NCBI GenBank assembly: GCA_016281335.1
Contig: JAEEIK010000016.1
Span: forward strand, 1 to 33,462
DNA length: 33,462 bases
From: Lachnospiraceae bacterium
GTDB lineage: Bacteria > Bacillota > Clostridia > Lachnospirales > Lachnospiraceae
Direction of reading: 5' to 3'
The notes under the pieces are model-generated. The model saw only the letters and a program-made list of their open reading frames with translations, did not search any database and was not told the origin of the DNA. Below, in pieces: positions 1 to 7,521 of the stretch. The translations under genes and the position numbers were made by a program. Position 1 is the stretch's first letter. Every line of letters starts with the position of its first letter.

Positions 1-61
1 CCCTTATAAACCGTCGATATCACCGTAACACAACCGCCTATCTGATTGCCTTGAAAAATCC

Positions 62-619
62 TTATTTCCGACATATTACCTCATCCGTCTTTTCCAGCCA
101 TTCCTTTAAGCTTTCACCTGCCTTTGGCGGATCCAAAAACAGAACAGCATTTCCGTCAATACTCAGATAATGCTTATGATCGCTTACATATTCATACACA
201 AACGCTGAACCATTTGATGCTGTTCCGCTGATGATCATCTGCAATGATGCATGGCCCCAGTATGCAAGAACGGGAACAACGGCATAAAATTCCTTTTCAT
301 AATACAGCCAGCGCAGATCTTTGATATTCTCCGTATCATTATCGTTTACAGGCAGCGGATTGCCTCTGTGCTTCTTAAGTGCTTTATACAGATTAGTTTC
401 AAAAACAGAGGCGTTTTTCTCTTTTACAAGAAGATCAAATTCTTCGTAATTCATCCATTTAATATCTTCTTTCGGATTGAGAAACCATAGTTCCGAACTC
501 AAACAGTCACCTGCAACAGCCTCTGATATAGCTTTTTCATCAGCTTCAACTCTGTATTCCAGATACTGTTCGCAATCCAGATCGATCCTATATATGATCA
601 TCATATGTTTCGTCTTCAT
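62..619 (-). CDS. hypothetical acidic protein (185 aa)
   Basis: I do not recognise this family. The start ATG at 619 is preceded by AAAGGA six bases upstream, so the gene looks genuinely translated. It is the last visible gene of a three-gene minus-strand unit (1463 to 62) with gaps of 13 and 18 bp. The protein is soluble, acidic and rich in aromatic residues, with no signal peptide or membrane segment. A middle part (LRWLYYEKEFYAVVPVLAYW, about residues 102-121) followed by a short hydrophobic stretch suggests a compact beta-rich fold. The position beside two other small acidic unknowns and a divergent HTH regulator suggests an accessory or mobile-element-derived module. No function can be assigned from the sequence. 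Confidence 0.75.
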   Translation of the reverse strand: MKTKHMMIIYRIDLDCEQYLEYRVEADEKAISEAVAGDCLSSELWFLNPKEDIKWMNYEEFDLLVKEKNASVFETNLYKALKKHRGNPLPVNDNDTENIKDLRWLYYEKEFYAVVPVLAYWGHASLQMIISGTASNGSAFVYEYVSDHKHYLSIDGNAVLFLDPPKAGESLKEWLEKTDEVICRK

Positions 620-632
620 ACTTCATCCTTTC

Positions 633-992
633 CTATTCGATCCTGATATAGTGAAGTTCTTCCTCTCTCAAAGGATCTGCCTCTCCATCCCAGGTAAATC
701 TGTTAAGAGGATGTTCCGCTGACAGATCTTCGATTTCATCAAATACGATATATGATCTGGCACCGTCTTCATATATGTCCGGATAGACAGCTTGCGGCGC
801 ATACCCTCCCAATCCGATCACGCTGCTGTCATAATTCCAGTAAAACAATCCTATGCCACGTCCGAAAACATAAGGAGGCTGTTTCGTCACCCTCTGCATT
901 TTATCTTTTAACACAGCCTCCGTTAATGCAGTACTTCTTACGATGATATCTTCATTGTCTATTCTTATTATCTCATATATATGCTTTTTCAT
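633..992 (-). CDS. hypothetical protein (119 aa)
   Basis: This is a small soluble protein of unknown family, the middle gene of the 1463-to-62 unit. The reading frame can be extended two codons to a TTG at 998. I prefer the ATG at 992, because AGGAG at 1003-1007 is 10 bases from it and only 4 from the TTG. The N-terminus (MKKHIYEIIRIDNEDIIVRS) has alternating hydrophobic and charged residues typical of a beta-strand start, and the N-terminus of the 185-aa neighbour has a similar opening (MIIYRIDLD). The two may therefore be distant paralogues or share a fold. No catalytic motif is visible. Confidence 0.7.
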   Translation of the reverse strand: MKKHIYEIIRIDNEDIIVRSTALTEAVLKDKMQRVTKQPPYVFGRGIGLFYWNYDSSVIGLGGYAPQAVYPDIYEDGARSYIVFDEIEDLSAEHPLNRFTWDGEADPLREEELHYIRIE

Positions 993-1010
993 AGGCAATC
1001 ATCTCCTGTA

Positions 1011-1463
1011 TCATTTATTATCATGATATAACAGTATTGCATTCCTGCCGTATTCAGTCAGATCATAGGACATCTCATGATCATTCATAAAACTCTCGAA
1101 TTCTTCTGACAGATAGTCTGCAACTTCACCGTCAGTTTCTCCGTACAGCGCATCCCAGATATCAGCAGGCAGCTGTATATATGCAACAGGAGTTTCGTCT
1201 TCGCGGATCAGTTCGTCTTCGCTTCTGTCTTCAAGATACTCTCTTAAAGTACCTATTACGCTTGAACATTCATCAGTTACAGTATACAGATCCTGTGCCA
1301 AAAGATTTTCCCTATCAAAGAGCTCATACAGATCGATCCTTGTGTCATCAAAGACTATTCCTCCATAGCAAAGATTTGCGTAGAGTCCGTCAACGCCCAT
1401 CTGTGTCTCTATCAGAAATCGTATGTAATCCACTGCAAATTCTCTGATCTCATTTCTGTTCAT
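1011..1463 (-). CDS. hypothetical acidic protein (150 aa)
   Basis: This is the first gene of the minus-strand unit and lies divergently from the HTH regulator at 1597. A strong AGGAGG about 9 bases before the ATG supports the start. The protein is very acidic, with clusters such as EYLEDRSEDELIREDETP near residues 75-92. It has no membrane segments and no recognisable motif. Small, highly acidic proteins are common on plasmids, phages and integrative elements, where some mimic DNA, but nothing here proves such a role. The intergenic region upstream contains a palindrome that could be an operator for the neighbouring regulator. Confidence 0.75.
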   Translation of the reverse strand: MNRNEIREFAVDYIRFLIETQMGVDGLYANLCYGGIVFDDTRIDLYELFDRENLLAQDLYTVTDECSSVIGTLREYLEDRSEDELIREDETPVAYIQLPADIWDALYGETDGEVADYLSEEFESFMNDHEMSYDLTEYGRNAILLYHDNK

Positions 1464-1518
1464 GCGCTTGTCCTCCTTTTGATCTGTATTTTATAAACAG
1501 ATAATATCACAAAGCTTC

Positions 1519-1532
1519 TTGATATACGTCAA
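1519..1532. promoter_or_regulatory. candidate operator palindrome between divergent units
   Basis: TTGATATACGTCAA is an imperfect palindrome (TTGAYRTAYRTCAA). It covers the -35 box of the regulator promoter. Read on the minus strand it begins TTGACG, a possible -35 for the divergent 1463 gene. A related TTGACGT occurs at 4306-4312 upstream of the PolC-like gene. Binding by the adjacent HTH protein is inference. Confidence 0.4.
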
Positions 1533-1548
1533 GGGATTGTCGTATAAT
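1519..1548 (+). promoter_or_regulatory. sigma-A promoter of the HTH regulator gene
   Basis: The -35 element TTGATA (1519-1524) is followed after 18 bases by a perfect TATAAT (1543-1548), about 50 bp before the ATG at 1597. It argues against translation starting at 1519, because that position lies inside the -35 box. Confidence 0.7.
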
Positions 1549-1596
1549 ATTATAGATTTGAGAAATAAGCTTGTCAGAACATTTCCGGAGGACAGA

Positions 1597-2211
1597 ATGG
1601 CTAAAAAGGACAGATCAAAGATCACGAGACAATTACAGCTGTATAATACGGTCAGCAGTATTAATAGCGGCGCTGTTTACGGCCCTGCAGATCTTATGAA
1701 GGTTTTCGGGATATCTTTACGCATGCTGCAGCGTGATCTGAAAGATCTGCGTGACTGCGGTCTTATCAATCTTAAATACAACAGAGTAAATGACCGGTAT
1801 ATCATTGCTGATGATACCGTTTTTGACGAAACTGCTTCCATTCGTCGGAAACAGCATCTTACCCGTCTGTATCGCATCGGTACTCTGATACACAATCTGT
1901 CATGGATTTCCCCCGAAGAATTCGACAGTTATGAACTCGGACTGCGTGAATTCGAAGAATACCTTGAATATGCTGCAGAAGATCCTGAAAACAACACTCC
2001 TGAAGATATCGAAGATATGCGCAGATTCTACGTCCCCGATATCACTTTTTACGATCTTAAGGCAGAATACTATGCTTTATTTCCCGACAGCAATGAACGC
2101 ACCAGACAACGTGACTTTGAAGAAATGTGCCGGGCCGGCTTCGAGATCTTTTATAGCCGTACATATAAAAGCTTTATTTATCTGTATCAGGATAATTCAC
2201 TTTTTTGCTGA
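1597..2211 (+). CDS. HTH (DeoR/WYL-type N-terminus) transcriptional regulator
   Basis: The N-terminal 60 residues form a winged helix-turn-helix of the kind that opens DeoR and WYL regulators. The span runs through YNTVSSINSGAVYGPADLMK, then FGISLRMLQRDLKDLRDCGL, with the RDLKDLRDCGLI recognition-helix pattern. The remaining 140 residues are acidic and lack an obvious WYL domain, so the effector part is unknown. I chose the ATG at 1597 (204 aa) because GGAGG lies just upstream and the promoter sits at 1519-1548. The gene is divergent from the three small unknowns and convergent with the 78-aa gene, whose 3' end it overlaps by 38 bp. It probably regulates its own promoter and the divergent unit. 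Confidence 0.75.
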   Translation: MAKKDRSKITRQLQLYNTVSSINSGAVYGPADLMKVFGISLRMLQRDLKDLRDCGLINLKYNRVNDRYIIADDTVFDETASIRRKQHLTRLYRIGTLIHNLSWISPEEFDSYELGLREFEEYLEYAAEDPENNTPEDIEDMRRFYVPDITFYDLKAEYYALFPDSNERTRQRDFEEMCRAGFEIFYSRTYKSFIYLYQDNSLFC

Positions 2212-2410
2212 CACAAAATTCTTCTCTTTCATATCTGTCCGCTCGAGCAAGCAATTCCATGAATTTTACATATGAAAGACCTGATCTCTCCTGAGCTTCT
2301 ATGATCCCGGCTCCTTCATTAAGCAGTTTCAAGGCTTTTTCTTCTGACTCATCAGTTGCAAGTTGCCTTATCATCTGCTGATATTTCTTTTTCCAATAAA
2401 TATTGTCCAT
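2174..2410 (-). CDS. small HTH-like accessory protein downstream of the PolC-like gene (78 aa)
   Basis: The start is best placed at the ATG at 2410, 8 bases after a GAGGA motif; a GTG at 2425 is also possible but sits on top of that motif. The gene begins 15 bp after the PolC-like gene stops, so the two are probably co-transcribed and translationally coupled. The protein is charged and helical. Its middle (GIIEAQERSGLSYVKFMELL) resembles a helix-turn-helix, which could mean DNA binding or a protein-protein helix pair. It overlaps the end of the convergent HTH regulator gene by 38 bp. No family is recognised; a partner for the mini-polymerase is a reasonable guess from position only. Confidence 0.65.
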   Translation of the reverse strand: MDNIYWKKKYQQMIRQLATDESEEKALKLLNEGAGIIEAQERSGLSYVKFMELLARADRYEREEFCVSKKVNYPDTDK

Positions 2411-2425
2411 TCTCTGTGTCCTCAC

Positions 2426-4255
2426 TCAATTGACAGCGGATAGTCCTTCACGATATGCCTCCGGATAATAAAACATATAATAGCCAAGTCTTACAGCCAT
2501 CATAGTAGCAGAGACAGCATGAGCTTTAGGAAATAGATACTTTATCTTAGTACAAGCTTTTATATACCACTCAGGTATTCCGGCATTTTCCATTATCTTC
2601 TTATGTTCCGTCTTAAGTCCTCTGCCTTTCCTTACATATTCCATGATATGATAAGCTGTGTTTCTGTCTATATTCCTGTCCATAAGATACAGCAATATAT
2701 CATCTCTTGAGCTTATACAGTCAGACAGTTTTATGATTCCGGCACGAATCACTTCTTCCTGATTGCCATACCAAACTTCCGTTCCGTGACTGATGGCGTT
2801 TATCTTTATCAGATCGGTGAATGATGCAGCTTTCGTTTCTGCTATCATCCTTCTTACGTATTCAGCTCCGAATTCCGGCAGATCTTTGATCAGCAAAATA
2901 TCAGGATCACAGATCATAGAAAGAACTTTATCGTCATCAAGCGGAACATCCCTGACATTCAATCCCGTAGTTTCCTGAAGATAATACAGCAGATCGTATG
3001 CATTGTGGCCCAGTACGTCAAGCTTGAGCAGATTATTCGAGATAGTATGATAATCAAAATGTGTTATCTTATTTTTACCATGTGGCGAATACATCAACGG
3101 CGTAAACGAAAGCAATTCCTCGCCCTCAGGACATACGATGATCCCACCCGGATGCATTCCGACATGCTCTTTTCCGTTTTTAACACAATAGGTTCCTCCA
3201 TAACATGTCTCTCCGACTCCCGGCAGTTCTTTTACAAAGTCCTGTATTGTCTCCTTTATATCCGGCGCAAAGTTTATATCTATATCCGGTTCTTTATCAA
3301 GCCTGATCCCCATAAACACTTCCGACGGAATGTCATATCCTCTATATTCTGCAGGAAGAGGATTGATCTCCGTGATCCCGCAGAGAAAGGCTATAAGCGA
3401 TGATCCCACGGCTCCTCTTATTCCTGTGGGATATCCTTTCTCCAGAGATTTCTTTACAAGATCTCTCCACATCATAAATAATCCTGCGTATCCGTTTATG
3501 CATACGGCATCAAGCTCTCTTTCCATTCTCTGCCTGATATTTGCAGGCAGCATGGCTCCATACAATTCTTTTATCTTTCTTTCACATATCCTTCGTAGTT
3601 TTATTTCTGCGTCGGGATAGGTCGGCAGATATCTGCCATGTCTAAGAGGGGATATATAATCTGTCTGTTCCGGTAAATCTCCTGTAAATAACTCGTGTAC
3701 TTCCGTGTTTTTATTCTCTGAATATATAAGTAAGCCCTCTCTGTGTTCATCGAGAAGCTTTGTCGGTATTGTCGGTCTGTTGTTATTGAAATATTTCAGA
3801 TATGATGCGGTAACTATCTTATACAGATTACGGATCCCATTCTCATTCTTTGTATATATCAATACAGGATATATCTTCCCGTTCTCATCGACACAGTTTC
3901 CTTTCATGCCATAGATCAGCTTCAGAAAATCTTCCTGTACTGCTTTTTTCCCTTTTCTGTGACAATCCTCCTGATACACCTGCCATAACCTGCACCATTC
4001 TGCATATGCATCGGGAAAGGCTCTGACATTTCCACAGCCCATGACAGTAACAGCTTTATACCCTTTATCATAAGCATAGTTTACCAACTCTTTAACAGAG
4101 AGTACTGTTTCTATTATTATGTTTTTTGCTCTTTTTTCTTCAAGATAATGATCAATGATCTTTTCTCTTGCCCTATTATCCGCTTCCCTGCTGTAAGAGT
4201 CGAGCAGCACTTCCGTAATAAGCTCTTTTCCGTCAACGTTTATCCTGTATATCAT
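2426..4255 (-). CDS. reduced PolC-like DNA polymerase III alpha paralogue (609 aa)
   Basis: The protein aligns with Gram-positive PolC but is less than half its usual length of about 1,430 aa. Residues 45-85 match the first part of the PHP domain (SVKELVNYAYDKGYKAVTVM), although the metal-binding DH motif is replaced by VMGCG. The PolC exonuclease, the N-terminal OB region, the second half of PHP and the Cys4 zinc module are absent. From about residue 225 the palm follows: IRGAVGSSLIAF (279-290), PDIDINF with D324 and D326, MHPGGI (367-372) and NLLKLDVLGH with D413, matching the three catalytic Asp. LPEFGAEYVRRM, ISHGTEVWYGN and KYLFPKAHAVS then follow as in PolC. The C-terminal helix-hairpin-helix part is missing. 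AGGAGGTG precedes the ATG. It cannot be the replicative polymerase; it may be a specialised or inactive paralogue. Confidence 0.85.
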   Translation of the reverse strand: MIYRINVDGKELITEVLLDSYSREADNRAREKIIDHYLEEKRAKNIIIETVLSVKELVNYAYDKGYKAVTVMGCGNVRAFPDAYAEWCRLWQVYQEDCHRKGKKAVQEDFLKLIYGMKGNCVDENGKIYPVLIYTKNENGIRNLYKIVTASYLKYFNNNRPTIPTKLLDEHREGLLIYSENKNTEVHELFTGDLPEQTDYISPLRHGRYLPTYPDAEIKLRRICERKIKELYGAMLPANIRQRMERELDAVCINGYAGLFMMWRDLVKKSLEKGYPTGIRGAVGSSLIAFLCGITEINPLPAEYRGYDIPSEVFMGIRLDKEPDIDINFAPDIKETIQDFVKELPGVGETCYGGTYCVKNGKEHVGMHPGGIIVCPEGEELLSFTPLMYSPHGKNKITHFDYHTISNNLLKLDVLGHNAYDLLYYLQETTGLNVRDVPLDDDKVLSMICDPDILLIKDLPEFGAEYVRRMIAETKAASFTDLIKINAISHGTEVWYGNQEEVIRAGIIKLSDCISSRDDILLYLMDRNIDRNTAYHIMEYVRKGRGLKTEHKKIMENAGIPEWYIKACTKIKYLFPKAHAVSATMMAVRLGYYMFYYPEAYREGLSAVN

Positions 4256-4279
4256 AGCGGCACCTCCTTTTGTGCCCGA

Positions 4280-4312
4280 AGTATATCACAGGAATGAATT
4301 AATAAACGTCAA
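4280..4312 (-). promoter_or_regulatory. extended -10 promoter of the PolC-like gene with upstream TTGACGT motif
   Basis: On the minus strand an extended -10 (TGATATACT, 4288-4280) lies about 25 bases before the start codon at 4255. TTGACG (4312-4307) lies 21 bases upstream of the TATACT core, too far for a normal -35, and may instead be a regulator site shared with 1527-1532. Confidence 0.45.
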
Positions 4313-4330
4313 ACATATGTCATATCATAA

Positions 4331-4359
4331 AAACCTGTCTGAAGAATACAGACAGGTTT
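4331..4359 (-). terminator. rho-independent terminator of the lipoprotein-kinase-antiporter operon
   Basis: A perfect 11-bp stem (AAACCTGTCTG at 4331-4341 and CAGACAGGTTT at 4349-4359) with a 7-base loop starts right at the stop codon of the GNAT gene. On the minus strand it runs into five Ts. Confidence 0.85.
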
Positions 4360-4855
4360 ATATGAGTTCTTTTATAAAGAATCTGTTCATTGTACTGTGC
4401 ACCACTTCTTTCGGTCTTTCGATATCTCTGTATCCGCTCTTCTCATATATATGTATCGCAGCCTGCAGATTCTCATGTGTTTCAAGATATGCTCTCTTAA
4501 ACCCTGATTCCCGCATCTTTTCTTCTATGAAGGCAATCATCTCGTATCCGATACCTGCGCCCTTCGCCTTATCATCCAGATACAGCTTTTGCAATTCGGC
4601 AGTATCACTCATAAAAGAAAGCCTTGCATAGCCGATCCCTCCTATCACGTCTCCGTTCTTATCTTCAAGTACATAATAAGCAGAATCTTTTCCATACAGC
4701 TCACTCAGATGATCCAGACCCTTATCAAAAAAAACAGTACCCGGTATATCAAGCTTATGCTGAATAAGACTCTTCCTGATAAGCGCAGCTATAACTGCAT
4801 CATCAGCAGGCCTTATCTCTCTGTATATAATGTTTCTTTCTGATGAGCTTTTCAT
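4358..4855 (-). CDS. GNAT-family N-acetyltransferase
   Basis: This is a 165-aa single-domain GNAT. The acetyl-CoA binding motif A is visible as LYLDDKAKGAGIGYEMI (about residues 91-107), with the R/Q-x-x-G-x-G pattern relaxed to KGAGIG. The C-terminal IYEKSGY motif B is present. Its ATG overlaps the TrkA stop as ATGA, so it is the last cistron of the five-gene operon, followed at once by a terminator. The substrate is not predictable. The tight coupling to ion-transport genes could mean modification of a neighbour protein or of a small metabolite, but such end-of-operon GNATs are also often passengers. Confidence 0.85.
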   Translation of the reverse strand: MKSSSERNIIYREIRPADDAVIAALIRKSLIQHKLDIPGTVFFDKGLDHLSELYGKDSAYYVLEDKNGDVIGGIGYARLSFMSDTAELQKLYLDDKAKGAGIGYEMIAFIEEKMRESGFKRAYLETHENLQAAIHIYEKSGYRDIERPKEVVHSTMNRFFIKELI

Positions 4856-6219
4856 GCGAGTATCTCATTCAGACTTCTTATATGATTCTTACGTGTTGAC
4901 GTTATTAAAACACGGTCGCCCTTCTGAATATCAGTATTGCCCGAAGGTATTATCAGTTCGCTTCCTCTCAGTATCGCAGTGACAAGCACATCTTTTTTCA
5001 ACCTGAAGGACTTATCGGCAAAAACCGTGTTAAGCTTTTTAAAATCTTCACCTGCCTTGAATTCGATTATCTCACCCATTCCGTCTGCAAGAAGGTAGAA
5101 CTTTCCTATATCTTTTCCGGCGTCCTCCGCTTCATGACTCAGAAGGAAACGAAAAGCCTTCATAGCTGACAGTTCGGCAGGTGATACCGTTATATCAATA
5201 TTTACTTTGTGCAGGAGTTTAACATGTTCGGGCTTATCCACTCTGGTAATGACTGAAGGAATATTACAGGACCAGCCATACATACTCGCAACCAGATTGG
5301 TCTCATCATTATCTGTCAGGGATATCATTGCATCTGCCGAAGACACTTTCTCTTCCTCAAGTACTTCCAAAGTATCTCCCGAAGCATATACTATATTTAT
5401 ATCGGGATATCTTGCCATCAGCTCCCTGCATCTTATCGCATCCTGTTCAAGTATGGTCACCTTATCTCCTGCATTTTTCAGAACATCCAGCAGGTAGATA
5501 CAGGTATTGCTGCCTCCGATTATAAATATCTTTTTGGCCTTGCTTTTTTTGATACCCAGCTTCAGCAATGACTCTTCCAGATTTTTCTTCGACAATGCCA
5601 CGCTTATACTGTCACCGCTCTGTATAGCAAAGTCTCCTCTGGGTATAAATATCTTTCCTCCCCGAACAACACTTATGATCAGAAAATCAAACTTAAGAGA
5701 CTGTTTGATATCGATAAGCGTTCTTCCGTTAAGCACACTGTCCTCAAGTATGTTCATACTAAGAAGCTGCACATCATTGCCCCAGAAACCTTCCAGCTTG
5801 GTATATCCGGGCATTCCGATATTTCTGTCTATTTCCTCTGCGATATCCTGACGAGGTTTAATGAAATAATCGATATTATACTGTTTCTTTAAATCTTCGA
5901 CTTCTCTTACAAAATCCGGCAACAGTATACGCGCAGCAGCAAACCGTGTCCCAAGGGCTTTGGCCTGCATGCAGCTTAAGAGATTGATCTCATCTATATG
6001 CGTTAATGCAACTATCGCATCCGCCGTATCAGCTCCGGCTTTCATAAGCGTTTCTCTTGAGGCGCCGCTGCCTACAACACCGTTGACATTATATTTGTCA
6101 GTGATGGCATCAACAGTCTTCCTGTCCTTATCTATAACGGTGACATCAAAACTTTCATTGGCAAGTGATGATATCAACAGATTTCCTGTCTGTCCGAGTC
6201 CTATAATGATTATCTTCAT
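4852..6219 (-). CDS. trkA: TrkA-type RCK protein, two RCK modules
   Basis: At 455 aa this has the full length of the peripheral K+-transport regulator TrkA, with two RCK_N/RCK_C repeats. The first Rossmann motif is IIGLGQTGNLL (residues 5-15) with D31 of VTVIDKD binding the nucleotide ribose. The second begins at IFIIGGSNTCIYLL near residue 232, where the glycine motif is degenerate. RCK_C halves (DSVLNGRTLIDI and the C-terminal GDRVLIT) are present. In the family, TrkA gates the TrkH/KtrB channel according to NAD(H)/ATP. No trkH is nearby; instead the start codon overlaps a Na+/H+ antiporter stop as ATGA. It may therefore regulate that antiporter, or a distant TrkH. GGAAAGG is the ribosome site. 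Confidence 0.9.
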   Translation of the reverse strand: MKIIIIGLGQTGNLLISSLANESFDVTVIDKDRKTVDAITDKYNVNGVVGSGASRETLMKAGADTADAIVALTHIDEINLLSCMQAKALGTRFAAARILLPDFVREVEDLKKQYNIDYFIKPRQDIAEEIDRNIGMPGYTKLEGFWGNDVQLLSMNILEDSVLNGRTLIDIKQSLKFDFLIISVVRGGKIFIPRGDFAIQSGDSISVALSKKNLEESLLKLGIKKSKAKKIFIIGGSNTCIYLLDVLKNAGDKVTILEQDAIRCRELMARYPDINIVYASGDTLEVLEEEKVSSADAMISLTDNDETNLVASMYGWSCNIPSVITRVDKPEHVKLLHKVNIDITVSPAELSAMKAFRFLLSHEAEDAGKDIGKFYLLADGMGEIIEFKAGEDFKKLNTVFADKSFRLKKDVLVTAILRGSELIIPSGNTDIQKGDRVLITSTRKNHIRSLNEILA

Positions 6220-7520
6220 GATGCTTTCCTTTCCGTAACGCTTTTTCTGCTTAGCCTTTTTGCTTTATGATCTTCCAATGCAAAGTAAACACGTTTTATG
6301 CTCAATCCCTGCACCAGTACCGTAAAGAATATGGTGGCATATGCTACATTTGAGAATATCTGATATATCGACTCCGGCAGATAATCGGCAGTTTCTATCG
6401 CAAGAGCCATGGAAAGACCACCCTTAAGCGCCGACCAGGTCATCAGCACAACGAATTCCTGAAGATTATAATTACCCGGTATATTTTTACCTGTAAGTAT
6501 TGAACTGATAAGTACTCCTGCGCCTCGCGACAGAATCAGGATTATCAGCGCAGCCGGAACTATCAGTAAAGCATAGGGACTGATCTTCATATTAAGTACC
6601 AGTAGACCTATCATAACAAAGAGCACTGAATTCAATATATTCTCGATTATCTCCCAGAAGTCACCATAGAAGTTTTCGGGATCCACTACCATTACGGTTC
6701 GCTTCATCTTTTCCATTGAATATGAAAAGTACATGCCGCATACAACAGATGCGATGACTCCGGAGAAACCGAAGTGTTCGCATATAACATATACCGAAGA
6801 AACATCCAACAGCGATATGAGTATGTATCTGACGGGATCACGTGTCAGCTTCATCAGTGAAAAGAGCAGATACGAAACCGTCAGAGCGACTATTATCGCA
6901 CCTCCGATCTCCTTAAACATAAGTACGGCAAAATTGCTGTCGGAACTGTGGACTATCAGGGAACGCACAAAGATAAACAGCGTAACACCGGTACCGTCAT
7001 TAAAGAGTGATTCGTTTTCTATAACGGAACAGACATTTTTGGAAAGTCCTATCTTATTAAGTATGCCAGTTGCAGCTATCGGATCTGTAGGAGATACCAC
7101 ACAACCAAGAAGTATGCACATCCAAATGTCCATCGGCAGTTTAAGTATCAGCGCCAGCGCATAAAACAGGCTTCCGTATAGAAACGAAGAAAGCAGCGTG
7201 GTAAGGAGTGCCAGCAGTGATATGGGACGAATGTTCTTTCTGAATTTGCTCATATTTACCTTGCCTGCTCCTGCAAACAGCATGAAACAGAGCATCCCGT
7301 CCATCAGGTATTCCCTGAACCCGAAATCCCCTAGACTGCTGATATACACTCCGGCAACAGTCTCCGGAAAGAAGTATTTCATTATCAGTAATACCACCGA
7401 AAGGATCAGTGAAAAGAAAATGAGAGCTATATCACTCTGAAGATGAAATAACCTTTCATTTATGATTCCTATGCATACTATATAAGCAAGGATTATTATA
7501 AAAAATAACAAAGTATTCAA
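6216..7520 (-). CDS. CPA1-family Na+(K+)/H+ antiporter
   Basis: This 434-aa membrane protein has about 12 hydrophobic segments. The CPA1 signatures are clear: SPTDPIA in the first unwound-helix region (about residues 142-148) and ESLFNDGTGV near 170-179, with the ND pair that marks electroneutral NhaP/NHE-like exchangers. SALKGGLSMALAI lies near the end. It should exchange cytoplasmic Na+ or K+ for H+. The start is a TTG at 7520, just after the kinase stop at 7522; no ATG exists before residue 47, and the ribosome site is weak, so translation is likely coupled to the kinase gene. The TrkA gene overlaps its end. Substrate ion is not determined by the sequence. Confidence 0.9.
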   Translation of the reverse strand: MNTLLFFIIILAYIVCIGIINERLFHLQSDIALIFFSLILSVVLLIMKYFFPETVAGVYISSLGDFGFREYLMDGMLCFMLFAGAGKVNMSKFRKNIRPISLLALLTTLLSSFLYGSLFYALALILKLPMDIWMCILLGCVVSPTDPIAATGILNKIGLSKNVCSVIENESLFNDGTGVTLFIFVRSLIVHSSDSNFAVLMFKEIGGAIIVALTVSYLLFSLMKLTRDPVRYILISLLDVSSVYVICEHFGFSGVIASVVCGMYFSYSMEKMKRTVMVVDPENFYGDFWEIIENILNSVLFVMIGLLVLNMKISPYALLIVPAALIILILSRGAGVLISSILTGKNIPGNYNLQEFVVLMTWSALKGGLSMALAIETADYLPESIYQIFSNVAYATIFFTVLVQGLSIKRVYFALEDHKAKRLSRKSVTERKAS

Positions 7521-7521
7521 T

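Noticed and set aside
1519..1596. Start of the HTH regulator at 1519
   Set aside because: The position is inside the promoter -35 box, and a proper ribosome site and ATG are at 1597.
2426..4255. PolC-like gene as the main replicative polymerase
   Set aside because: It lacks exonuclease, OB and C-terminal domains and is under half the PolC length.
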